From DATEHG01 sp035279705 (GTDB lineage: Bacteria; Gemmatimonadota; Gemmatimonadetes; Gemmatimonadales; GWC2-71-9), in assembly GCA_035279705.1 (NCBI GenBank), contig DATEHG010000057.1, positions 1 through 19,837 on the forward strand: a stretch of 19,837 nt of DNA, read 5' to 3'. A program made the position numbers and the translations under genes. Position 1 is the first letter of the stretch. The number at the start of each line of letters is the position of its first letter. Of this stretch, positions 7,025 through 13,306 are shown piece after piece. The notes below the pieces were generated by a model. That model did no database searches, was not told the DNA's origin, and was given only the letters and a program-made list of their open reading frames with translations.

Positions 7025-7621
7025 ATGTCCCAGACGGCGACCCAGACGATCGACGTGATGGTCGGCGATATGATCGCACTCGAGCAGCATTTCGTGGAAC
7101 TGCTGGAAACCCAGATCGGCGAAATCACCGTTGACCATGGCGAGACGGCGATGGAGCTGAGCCGCTGCCAGGACCTGCTCCGCGATCATGTGCAAGCGCT
7201 GCTCAAGGTGCGGCGGGCCGGAAACCCGTGGGTCGGCGGGCGGATTGCCGGGGCCATCAAGAGTGCGGCGGTCATCGCCGCGGCGCTCGAGGCCAGCGGC
7301 GTCGACCTGGTCCGCTCCCAGGGGCTGCCGAAGGATTTGCGGGAGAGCTATTCAGTGGCGAGCCAGGCCGTCATCGGGTACGTGATGCTTTATGTCACCG
7401 CCGTAGCCCTGGACGATGAACTCGTCAGCCTGATGGCTATCCGGCACCTGCGGGACCAGGCCCGGCTGACCGCCGCGCTGGTCCGCCTCATGCCGGGTGC
7501 GATCATCGACTCGATGAAGGGCGACCACTACCCGGTGCGCGGGGATCTGCTGCCCGACATCCAGTGCGCGCTCGGGGGAGTCTGGCAGTCCGGCGACGTG
7601 CGGATGCCGCAACTGGCCTGA
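7025..7621 (+). CDS. Unknown mostly helical 198-aa protein
   Basis: 198 aa, no family recognised with confidence. The start at 7025 is well supported by GAGGAGG about 6 nt upstream. The sequence looks all-helical with a four-helix-bundle character: an N-terminal helix with MIALEQHFVELLETQIGE, a second with CQDLLRDHVQALLKVRR, then Ala/Val-rich helices (IAGAIKSAAVIAAALEASGV and AVIGYVMLYVTAVALDDELV) and a C-terminal segment. The arrangement recalls ferritin-like or DUF892-type bundles, but the metal-binding EXXH pairs are not evident, so no function is assigned. There is no signal peptide. It has its own promoter and a structured leader, and ends convergently with the small basic gene at 7660. 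Confidence 0.75.
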   Translation: MSQTATQTIDVMVGDMIALEQHFVELLETQIGEITVDHGETAMELSRCQDLLRDHVQALLKVRRAGNPWVGGRIAGAIKSAAVIAAALEASGVDLVRSQGLPKDLRESYSVASQAVIGYVMLYVTAVALDDELVSLMAIRHLRDQARLTAALVRLMPGAIIDSMKGDHYPVRGDLLPDIQCALGGVWQSGDVRMPQLA

Positions 7622-7623
7622 GC

Positions 7624-7651
7624 GGGCGGCGGGGGTTCTCGCCCGCCGCCC
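7624..7651. terminator. Convergent-gene GC hairpin
   Basis: GGGCGGCGGG (7624-7633) is a perfect 10-bp complement of CCCGCCGCCC (7642-7651), with an 8-nt loop. It occupies the 38-nt gap between the stop codons of the convergent genes 7025-7621 and 7660-7944. A symmetric stem there could serve both strands. No T-tract follows, so it may protect mRNA 3' ends rather than terminate by itself. Confidence 0.55.
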
Positions 7652-7659
7652 CCCCGGGG

Positions 7660-7944
7660 CTACCGGCTGAAGGCCTGCTTGATGAGCCGGCTCCGGCGCC
7701 GGGCGTCCGCCACGAGCCGGTCTCTCGTCGCCACGAATTTCCGGGTTTCGCTGATGGCCCGCTCCACCCGCTTCGAGTGCAGCACGGCCTCCCGTGCCGC
7801 CCGCAGGTCCTTCTTCAGGCGGTAGCCGCGGATACTCTTCGCGATCGCCTTGCGGTCCTTCTCGAAATCCCTGAGCTGGGCGGACGCCAGGCGCCGCATG
7901 ATGGCCCAGCGCCGCTCGAACGCCTTCATGCTCTGCAATGCCAT
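7660..7944 (-). CDS. Small highly basic helical protein, unknown
   Basis: 94 aa, with very many Arg and Lys and almost no hydrophobic core (MALQSMKAFERRW, then RRLASAQLRDFEKDRKAIAK, ending RRRSRLIKQAFSR). The predicted structure is one or two long amphipathic helices, possibly coiled coil. The start at 7944 is strongly supported by AAAGGAGTG, a near-ideal ribosome-binding site about 8-9 nt upstream. It lies 81 nt downstream of the 72-aa membrane protein gene in the same direction, so co-transcription is plausible. The charge suggests nucleic-acid or membrane-lipid contact; this is inference only, and no family was recognised. Confidence 0.7.
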   Translation of the reverse strand: MALQSMKAFERRWAIMRRLASAQLRDFEKDRKAIAKSIRGYRLKKDLRAAREAVLHSKRVERAISETRKFVATRDRLVADARRRSRLIKQAFSR

Positions 7945-8025
7945 GGAAGTGCACTCCTTTCGGTGGAAGTCCCGCCGGCCAGTCGGGGCCCGGCGGAGAG
8001 GCAGCGATCGCGTACCGGCTCACCC

Positions 8026-8244
8026 TCAGTGCTCCTTCCGCGTGCCGCCGTACAGCAGCAGGCCCACGCCGCCGATGACCAGGACCGGAGCCACCCAGTT
8101 GGGGAAGGTGTGTTCCTCCGGCGCCGTGACCTTCACGTCACCGAGTTCGAGAATTTCCTTGCGGGTGCTGAAGCCGTTGCCCCGCAGGTACAGCGCACCG
8201 CCGAGAATCAAGAGCATCACGCCTGCCAGGATGGACTGTCGCAC
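8026..8244 (-). CDS. Small two-helix membrane protein (72 aa)
   Basis: 72 aa starting at GTG 8244. Two hydrophobic helices (residues ~4-20, SILAGVMLLILGGALYL, and ~49-67, WVAPVLVIGGVGLLLYG) flank a polar loop with FSTRKEILELGDVKVTAPEE. This layout matches a widespread family of ~70-aa membrane proteins whose loop reads like TTREKVLDIGPLHVTA; function unknown. The GTG is preferred over the upstream ATG at 8403 because GGAGGGGG lies 1-2 nt before it, the family length fits, and the longer reading would translate through three hairpins and a terminator. The leader from the predicted promoter at 8399-8427 may control expression. Confidence 0.72.
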   Translation of the reverse strand: MRQSILAGVMLLILGGALYLRGNGFSTRKEILELGDVKVTAPEEHTFPNWVAPVLVIGGVGLLLYGGTRKEH

Positions 8245-8284
8245 GCCCCCTCCGGGTTGAGCCGGCCACGAGTGCCGGAAACGC

Positions 8285-8326
8285 AAAAAGGCGCGATCGA
8301 TCGCCGGGTTGGCGATGGATCCCGCC
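8285..8326 (-). terminator. Intrinsic terminator within the leader at 8392
   Basis: The arms 8326..8311 and 8305..8290 pair at 14 of 16 positions around the loop AACCC (read on the minus strand), followed by TTTTT. It is the best intrinsic terminator in the window and is oriented toward the 72-aa membrane protein gene. Confidence 0.65.
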
Positions 8327-8392
8327 TTCATCTCGCGGCGCCGACTGCCGCCGCGCGACAAGGCGAAGCGGCGCACCGGCCGCTTCGATGTG
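8285..8392 (-). ncRNA. Candidate terminator-bearing leader RNA (attenuator) or small RNA
   Basis: From a predicted start near 8392 the minus-strand transcript would form three consecutive hairpins. P1 is an 8-bp stem (8380-8387 with 8364-8371). P2 is a 7-bp stem (8349-8355 with 8334-8340). P3 is a 16-position stem with two mismatches (8311-8326 with 8290-8305) closing a five-base loop and followed directly by five T (8289-8285), the hallmark of an intrinsic terminator. The terminator comes 40 nt before the GTG of the membrane protein gene, so the RNA is either an attenuating leader or an independent ~108-nt small RNA. No known riboswitch class was recognised. Confidence 0.55.
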
Positions 8393-8398
8393 TTGGGG

Positions 8399-8427
8399 AG
8401 CATATCCCCGCGTTCCCGTCAGAGCAA
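8399..8427 (-). promoter_or_regulatory. Sigma70-type promoter, minus strand
   Basis: On the minus strand TTGCTC (8427..8422), a 17-nt spacer and TATGCT (8404..8399) give a plausible promoter with a start near 8392. It lies immediately before the three-hairpin leader and is divergent from the kinase promoter at 8461. Confidence 0.5.
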
Positions 8428-8460
8428 GGCCGAGGCCCTCACCCGCCGCGCCCGTTGCCC

Positions 8461-8466
8461 TATATT
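8461..8466 (+). promoter_or_regulatory. -10 element TATATT of a leaderless kinase gene
   Basis: TATATT ends 8 nt before the GTG at 8475, so transcription would begin at or 1-2 nt before the start codon. No Shine-Dalgarno is present. This supports the GTG as the true start and suggests a leaderless mRNA. Confidence 0.55.
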
Positions 8467-8474
8467 TGGTCCCC

Positions 8475-10076
8475 GTGACCACCGAAACACCGAGCGAACT
8501 CGAATCGGCACTGGCCGATCGCTACGCCGTCCGCCAGGTGCTGGGCAAAGGCGGCATGGCCACGGTGTATCTGGCCCACGACCGCAAGCACCAGCGCGAA
8601 GTCGCGGTCAAGGTGCTCCGCCCCGATCTGGCCGCGACCCTCGGCACCGATCGTTTCCTCAAGGAAATCCAGATCGTGGCCCGGTTGACGCACCCGCATA
8701 TCCTCGCGCTGCACGACAGCGGGGAGGCGGGCGGCTTTCTCTACTACGTCATGCCGTACATCACGGGAGGCTCGCTCCGCAACCGCCTCGAGGCGATGCG
8801 CCGCCTCGACCGGGAGGAGGCGATGGCGATCGCCCTGCCGGTGGCGGACGCGCTCGCCTACGCCCACCGCATGGGCATCTTCCACCGCGACATCAAGCCC
8901 GAGAACATCCTCTTCTCCGAGGGCCATCCCGTGGTGGCCGATTTCGGCATCGCCAAGGCGGTGAGCACCGCCGGCGTCGGCAACCTGACCCGGACGGGGT
9001 TCCCGCTGGGCACGCCGGGCTACATGAGCCCGGAACAGGCCGCGGGGATGACCGACCTCGACGAGCGTACCGATGTGTACAGCCTGGCCGTCGTGATCTA
9101 CGAAATGCTGGTCGGCGAGACTCCCGGCCGCTGGCCGACCGAAGACGCCTACCGGGCCGGCCGCTTCCTCGAAGCGCCGCCCGCGCATCGCTCGCGCCTC
9201 ACCGGCGCGGGGGCCGCAACCGAAGCGGCGCTGGTGCGCGCCCTCGCCATCCGTCACGATCAGCGCACCCCGACGCCGTCCCAGCTGATGGATGAACTGA
9301 CCGGGACGGTTTCGGGGCCGCGGCGCCGGTATGGCGAGGACGAGGTGCGCCAGATCGTCCAGCGCGCCACGGAACTCGAGGCCACGAACCCCACCAGTGG
9401 CTCGATGACCATCGGTGGAGTCGAGGCGCTCGCCGCCGAAGTGGGCGTCGCTCCGGAGCTGGTGCGCCAGGCGGCCAAGTCTCTCAGTACTCCTTCCGAT
9501 CTCCCCTCTACCCACGTCGCCAGCGGGTGGACGCCGGTAATCGGCGGGCCCACCACCCTGGTCTTCGAACGGGTCGTCACCGGAGAAGTGCCGGATTTCG
9601 AATTCCCGGTGCTGGTCGACGAAATCCGGCGCAACCTCCAGCACGTCGGCCAGGTCAGCCAGCTGGGACGATCGTTCTCCTGGACGATGAGTCACCGTGC
9701 GGGCATGAAGCGCGACGTCGAGGTGGGCGTCTCAGTGCGGGCCGGGCAGACCCGGATCGTGGTGCGGGAAAACCTGGGACCGACGATCGGAGCGATCTTC
9801 GGCGGAATCTGCGGCGGTGTCGGCGGCGGCGGCATGGGACCGATACTCGGCATCACCGTGGGCGCCTTCGGCCTGCCGGCGGTGGCCATCGCCGGCATCA
9901 TCCCGCTCTGGCTTGCCACGGTGTTCACCATTGCCCGGACCACCTATCGCCGGGCCATTGGCAGGCGGGAGAAGGAGTTCCAGGCACTGGCCGACCGGCT
10001 GGCCTCGCTGGCGGAGGAACTGGTGTCCCTGCCCCCCGCCATCGCCAGCCCGCAACAGCCCCGCCTGAAAAGCTGA
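8475..10076 (+). CDS. Membrane-anchored Hanks-type Ser/Thr protein kinase with accessory C-terminal region
   Basis: 533 aa. The kinase domain spans ~17-275 with all key residues: glycine loop GKGGMATVY (24-32), ATP lysine Lys46, catalytic HRD 137-139 with Asn144, DFG 156-158, and GTPGYMSPEQ in the activation segment. The Arg before the catalytic Asp marks it as an activation-loop-regulated kinase. Residues ~285-345 carry a helical module (EDEVRQIVQRATELEA and MTIGGVEALAAEVGVAPEL) that I recall from other proteins of this phylum. A Gly-rich hydrophobic stretch follows (from PTIGAIFGGICGGVGGGGMG to LWLATVFTIA, ~445-490), probably two membrane helices. GTG 8475 is chosen over the longer frame because the conserved N-terminus and the adjacent TATATT fit. 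The 374-aa gene starts 37 nt downstream, probably in the same transcript. Confidence 0.93.
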   Translation: MTTETPSELESALADRYAVRQVLGKGGMATVYLAHDRKHQREVAVKVLRPDLAATLGTDRFLKEIQIVARLTHPHILALHDSGEAGGFLYYVMPYITGGSLRNRLEAMRRLDREEAMAIALPVADALAYAHRMGIFHRDIKPENILFSEGHPVVADFGIAKAVSTAGVGNLTRTGFPLGTPGYMSPEQAAGMTDLDERTDVYSLAVVIYEMLVGETPGRWPTEDAYRAGRFLEAPPAHRSRLTGAGAATEAALVRALAIRHDQRTPTPSQLMDELTGTVSGPRRRYGEDEVRQIVQRATELEATNPTSGSMTIGGVEALAAEVGVAPELVRQAAKSLSTPSDLPSTHVASGWTPVIGGPTTLVFERVVTGEVPDFEFPVLVDEIRRNLQHVGQVSQLGRSFSWTMSHRAGMKRDVEVGVSVRAGQTRIVVRENLGPTIGAIFGGICGGVGGGGMGPILGITVGAFGLPAVAIAGIIPLWLATVFTIARTTYRRAIGRREKEFQALADRLASLAEELVSLPPAIASPQQPRLKS

Positions 10077-10113
10077 GGTCCGGATCGACGAAGGTCACCA
10101 GGGAGATCCCACC

Positions 10114-11238
10114 GTGACTGATCACCTGTCGCTGGACGCACGCCTCTGGAGTCTCGACCGTTTCAGGGCCCTCGAAGCCTCGCACCCCTCGCTCTACCTC
10201 GGCCTCAAGTCCTGCATCAGCGCCTTCGGGCGCGTCGACATCGCTGCCCTTGAGCGGCTGATGGCAGCGCGCGGAGCGGAGGCGGTGGAGCCGGCCCGGC
10301 GCGCGGGCGAACCGGCGCTGCACACCGCTACCATCGTGGGCGGCATGTTGTCGCAACTCATCGGCAGGGTGGAGAAAGCAGTGGCGGACGCCGGCGGGAC
10401 CGGGGATCCCGAACTCGCCGTCTTGCTGGAAGCGGCACGGCGGAACCGGACAGCGCTGCTCGACGAGGCGCCGAGCCGGATCGCCGAGGCACTCGCTTCC
10501 TCGCCGGAGTACGCCCGGCATCGCGCGGCGGCGGTGGCCGCCGTCGATGCCGCCGCGCTCCACCTCGAATTGCTGCGGACGCGGAGCGCCCGCGCCGACG
10601 CGAAGTATGCCGAACTCGCCCCGATGGTCGGGGACCTCAAGGAAGTCTGGGCTGGACTCGACCGGGCCCTCGCGCCGCTCTCCCGCCAGGAGCAGGACAG
10701 CATCCGGGGGCCGAAGCTGGAGGCCATGGGCGCAGCAGCACGGGAAATCGCCGGCAATCTGTTCGGACGGAAAATGCGAGACCGCGCGGCGGGTGACTGG
10801 CCTGCGCCCGAGATTCCACCCGGCGAGTCGGCAGCGGAGCGCTTCGCCTGGGCACTGGCGTCGAGGGATTTCGGGACGGCCGGGCGATTGCTCGCGCCCT
10901 GGCTCGCGGCCGATTGGCCCGCCGGCCGGATCGAGGAGGAGTTTACTCGTGAAGTGGAAGCGAGTGTGGCAGGATTCGATCTTCCGGCGGCCCCGCCGCC
11001 GGGCGCCTGGGAGGTGGGCTCCAATCCGCTCGACCTCGCCGGACTCCGCGAGGATCTGAGCGAACCGGTGCCCGCAGCGATCAACGAAGACAACTACCGC
11101 GGCTGGTGGCCGATCCAGATCCTTACGGAAGAGGAGGACGGCTGGCTCACCGACCTGGCCCAGCTCGTGTCGGTCTACGTCATCGTCGTCGAGCTGGGCG
11201 GACGGGAGTTGATCGGCTACCTCAGGTTCGGAGAGTAG
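10114..11238 (+). CDS. Unknown 374-aa protein linked to a kinase
   Basis: 374 aa, no family recognised. The start is GTG 10114 with GGGAG about 9 nt upstream, opening MTDHLSLDARLWSLDRFRAL. It is Ala/Arg/Glu-rich and mostly helical through residue ~290, with no signal peptide or clear membrane segment. The C-terminus changes character (INEDNYRGWWPIQILTEEED, then VSVYVIVVELGG and LIGYLRFGE), perhaps a small beta module. It lies 37 nt after a Ser/Thr kinase, so it may be a substrate or partner of that kinase; this is inferred from position only. Its last codons lie in a 46-bp sequence repeated at 12177-12222, implying a duplicated or displaced 3' end. Confidence 0.72.
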   Translation: MTDHLSLDARLWSLDRFRALEASHPSLYLGLKSCISAFGRVDIAALERLMAARGAEAVEPARRAGEPALHTATIVGGMLSQLIGRVEKAVADAGGTGDPELAVLLEAARRNRTALLDEAPSRIAEALASSPEYARHRAAAVAAVDAAALHLELLRTRSARADAKYAELAPMVGDLKEVWAGLDRALAPLSRQEQDSIRGPKLEAMGAAAREIAGNLFGRKMRDRAAGDWPAPEIPPGESAAERFAWALASRDFGTAGRLLAPWLAADWPAGRIEEEFTREVEASVAGFDLPAAPPPGAWEVGSNPLDLAGLREDLSEPVPAAINEDNYRGWWPIQILTEEEDGWLTDLAQLVSVYVIVVELGGRELIGYLRFGE

Positions 11239-11248
11239 CGGAGCTGCC
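11203..11248 (+). repeat. Direct repeat copy A (46 bp), 3' end of the 374-aa gene
   Basis: This copy covers the last 12 codons of the 374-aa gene, including its TAG, and 10 bp beyond. It matches 12177-12222 at 40 of 46 positions, with a perfect 17-bp core (AGGTTCGGAGAGTAGCG). Encoded tail: RELIGYLRFGE-stop. Confidence 0.85.
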
Positions 11249-11471
11249 AATACCTACTGCAGATCGCGATTGCCGGTCAGGTTCTGTACGGCTGCTGCAT
11301 CCTCAGAATGAGTTTCCCGATGTAACGCCGCCGAGCGATTCGGCACGTCACGATTGTACCTCCTCGAACGTCATCAAGCTGGCCAACACATCCCAATCCT
11401 GCGGTCCGCCGCTGTGTAATCAAGGTGAGGCTTCACCAGACCGCCCTTGCTCCTATCTCGATGGGGTTCCG

Positions 11472-12167
11472 ATGCGACTGACGACAAGCTCGAGCTCGAT
11501 CGCCGCAATTCTTGCCGTCGTCCTGACGGGGGGACTCCAGGGGCAGGCGTCCCAGGTTCGCTATCCACAGATGGCGCCGCTGAGCGAGTACCTCATGGCC
11601 GATCGCTCTGCGGAGATCGCGCTGGCGCGCACCGCCGCCCCACCAGCGATATCTGACCACGCGAGCATCCTCGTGCTGGGGCCGCGCGGGTATGAGACCG
11701 CCGTCCAGGGCACCAACGGATTTGTGTGCGTGGTCGAGCGGTCGTGGATGGCGCCGTTCGAGCATCCCGCCTTCTGGAATCCGAAGATCCGGGGGCCGAT
11801 CTGCTACAATCCTCCCGCAGCGCAAACCATCCTGCCGATCACCCGGCGGCGCACGACACTGGCGCTCGCTGGAATCCCCAGGGCGGCGATGCTCGACAGC
11901 ATGCGGGCAGGTGCTCGCCACACCCCGGCGCCCGGGGCGATGGCGTACATGCTTTCGAAGCACGGCTTCCTCGATGATTCAGCGGGAGCCTGGAGGCCCC
12001 ATCTGATGATCTTCGCGCCGGCGGCCGACAGCGCCCACTGGGGGGCGGACGTCGCGGGCTCGCCGGTCATGAGTTTGCCTCAGTATGTCGCGGAGGGTGA
12101 TCCGATCGCGCTGTTTCTCATTCCGGTTGCGAACTGGTCGGACGGAAGTCAGGCGCCTCCTCATTAG
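11472..12167 (+). CDS. Secreted protein of unknown function, inside a direct-repeat-bounded segment
   Basis: 231 aa. The start at ATG 11472 opens a clear signal peptide (MRLTTSSSSIAAILAVVLTG ending GLQGQA). The mature part has APLSEYLMADRSAEIALAR, then ILVLGPRGYETAVQGTNGFV and CVVERSWMAPFEHPAFWNPK, and further on AGAWRPHLMIFAPAADS. Two cysteines (in FVCVVE and ICYNP) could form a disulfide. No family is assigned. No strong ribosome-binding site is visible, only a GGGG run nearby. The gene lies between copies A and B of a 46-bp direct repeat, so it may have been inserted. The 233 nt upstream holds no recognisable gene. Confidence 0.78.
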   Translation: MRLTTSSSSIAAILAVVLTGGLQGQASQVRYPQMAPLSEYLMADRSAEIALARTAAPPAISDHASILVLGPRGYETAVQGTNGFVCVVERSWMAPFEHPAFWNPKIRGPICYNPPAAQTILPITRRRTTLALAGIPRAAMLDSMRAGARHTPAPGAMAYMLSKHGFLDDSAGAWRPHLMIFAPAADSAHWGADVAGSPVMSLPQYVAEGDPIALFLIPVANWSDGSQAPPH

Positions 12168-12176
12168 AGCCTGAGA

Positions 12177-12222
12177 CGGGAGATTATCGGCAACCTGAGG
12201 TTCGGAGAGTAGCGAAGCCGCC
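12177..12222 (+). repeat. Direct repeat copy B (46 bp), detached 3' gene remnant
   Basis: This copy encodes REIIGNLRFGE-stop, nearly the same as the C-terminus of the 374-aa protein (RELIGYLRFGE-stop), but has no gene body attached. It starts 10 bp after the stop of the secreted-protein gene and lies in the same reading frame as that gene. Differences from copy A are Leu to Ile, Tyr to Asn, one silent change and two changes after the stop. It is read as a remnant of a lost paralogue or the far boundary of an insertion. Confidence 0.8.
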
Positions 12223-12227
12223 CTGCT

Positions 12228-13151
12228 TCAAACCGGCTGTCCCTTCACCGCGGCCAGCACCTTCTGCAGGTCCAGGGTCCCCGCCCGCGTCTGGATCTGC
12301 TGCTGCACCCTGGGATAAAGGGTCCCCGCCTCGGCCTGGAAGCGGGCGAACAGCGCCTTGAGATCCGCGGTGCTGATCTTCCTCCCTTGGGCATAGTACT
12401 GCTCCGCCACGTGGCCGAGCGCGTAGGTCGCCGCAAAGGTGACCGCGGCGCCGCTCGCCACCCGGGCTGCGCCCCCGACCAGCCCGCCCAGCAGCCCTCC
12501 GGCAATGCCACCCAGCACCTTCATCACCACCCCTTCCATGGCCTGGGCCGCGGCGCCGAGGCCGAGCGTAGCGGCAAGATCCTTGACCTGGTTGATGTCG
12601 AGCTGCTGGCCATGCCGCTGCCCGATGGTGTAGACCAGCCGGAGTTGCAGGGGGAGAATGGCGATGTTCGCCAGCTTGTCGGGGAGGATTTCGAGCGCAC
12701 CCGTGAGGATCGCCTGCTGCAGGATGAACTCGTCGGACCTGTTGCCGGCACCGGAGGCGTCCTGCACCGGTCCCTGCAGGGTGGTGACGCCGGAGAGCGC
12801 CGTCGCCGTATCTCCCAGCCGGTCCACCACGGGTGCTGCAATCCCGAGCGCGGCGCGCAGCTCCTCGAGAAACTTGAGTTCGGCGGCATTCGCCCCGCCG
12901 TCGGCGTGGCAGACGGCCACGGCGGTTTCGTACGCCATTTTCCGGGCGTCATCATTCGAAAGCCGCCTGGCGAGGTCGGCGGCGCGAAGGCCTCCGGCCG
13001 CGACCTGCTCGGCCAGCCGGCTCACGTCGGGGTTGCCGATCTTTTCCAGCATGGCATCGATCGCCACCTGCTCGGAGGCTTCCACGTGGCCATCAGCCCG
13101 GGAGGCAAGCATGGCAATGGCGACAAGGGCGGGGTAGTCGGAGGGGGACAT
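12228..13151 (-). CDS. TerB-like / DUF697 domain protein
   Basis: 307 aa. Residues ~1-115 resemble a TerB/tellurite-resistance-like helical domain (ALVAIAMLASRADGHVEASE, then KMAYETAVAVCHADGGANAA and ELKFLEELRAALG), which in TerB includes acidic metal-binding positions. Residues ~140-270 match the DUF697 family (FILQQAILTGALEILPDKLA and ILPLQLRLVYTIGQRHG, then the Gly/Ala-rich GGIAGGLLGGLVGGAARVAS), normally membrane-associated. Start at 13151 (MSPSDYPALVAIAML) fits TerB alignment; a start 14 codons upstream would translate the heptamer repeats (DPRPSTLDST) and is rejected. No Shine-Dalgarno is seen. The gene is divergent from the second kinase and convergent with the secreted-protein gene. 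Role unknown. Confidence 0.82.
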   Translation of the reverse strand: MSPSDYPALVAIAMLASRADGHVEASEQVAIDAMLEKIGNPDVSRLAEQVAAGGLRAADLARRLSNDDARKMAYETAVAVCHADGGANAAELKFLEELRAALGIAAPVVDRLGDTATALSGVTTLQGPVQDASGAGNRSDEFILQQAILTGALEILPDKLANIAILPLQLRLVYTIGQRHGQQLDINQVKDLAATLGLGAAAQAMEGVVMKVLGGIAGGLLGGLVGGAARVASGAAVTFAATYALGHVAEQYYAQGRKISTADLKALFARFQAEAGTLYPRVQQQIQTRAGTLDLQKVLAAVKGQPV

Positions 13152-13155
13152 GGGA

Positions 13156-13188
13156 GTCGAGTCGAGGGTCGAGGGTCGAGGGTCGAAA
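13156..13188. repeat. Tandem 7-bp repeats (GTCGAGG)
   Basis: Partial unit GTCGA, then three perfect GTCGAGG units (13161-13181) and a variant GTCGAAA (13182-13188). It lies immediately upstream of the minus-strand start at 13151, occupying the position where a ribosome-binding site would be expected. Confidence 0.8.
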
Positions 13189-13262
13189 GCCAACGGGAAT
13201 AGGATACATCAATATCAATGGGGCTGCTGCTCGTGGCCCGGATTCGACACCGAACACCTTGA

Positions 13263-13304
13263 GCCCTTAGCTTACGGCTTCCGGCTTATGGCTTAAGGCT
13301 CGTC
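13263..13304. repeat. Six 7-bp repeats of the GCTTANG type
   Basis: Units in register: GCCCTTA, GCTTACG, GCTTCCG, GCTTATG, GCTTAAG, GCTCGTC. This is the same heptamer family as the tract at 2100-2188, 11 kb away. It ends directly before the ATG of the second kinase at 13307. Confidence 0.8.
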
Positions 13305-13306
13305 CG

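Noticed and set aside
8245..8403. N-terminal extension of the 72-aa membrane protein to ATG 8403
   Set aside because: The extension overlaps the -10 box of its own predicted promoter and three hairpins including an intrinsic terminator; the GTG at 8244 has a ribosome-binding site and gives the family length.
8460..9695. 411-aa minus-strand open frame opposite the first kinase
   Set aside because: The plus strand carries an intact kinase with all catalytic motifs; this is an antisense frame.
9925..11250. 441-aa minus-strand open frame opposite the 374-aa gene
   Set aside because: The plus-strand gene has a ribosome-binding site and operon spacing after the kinase, and its C-terminus is echoed by the repeat at 12177; the minus frame runs into the kinase gene and shows no domain.
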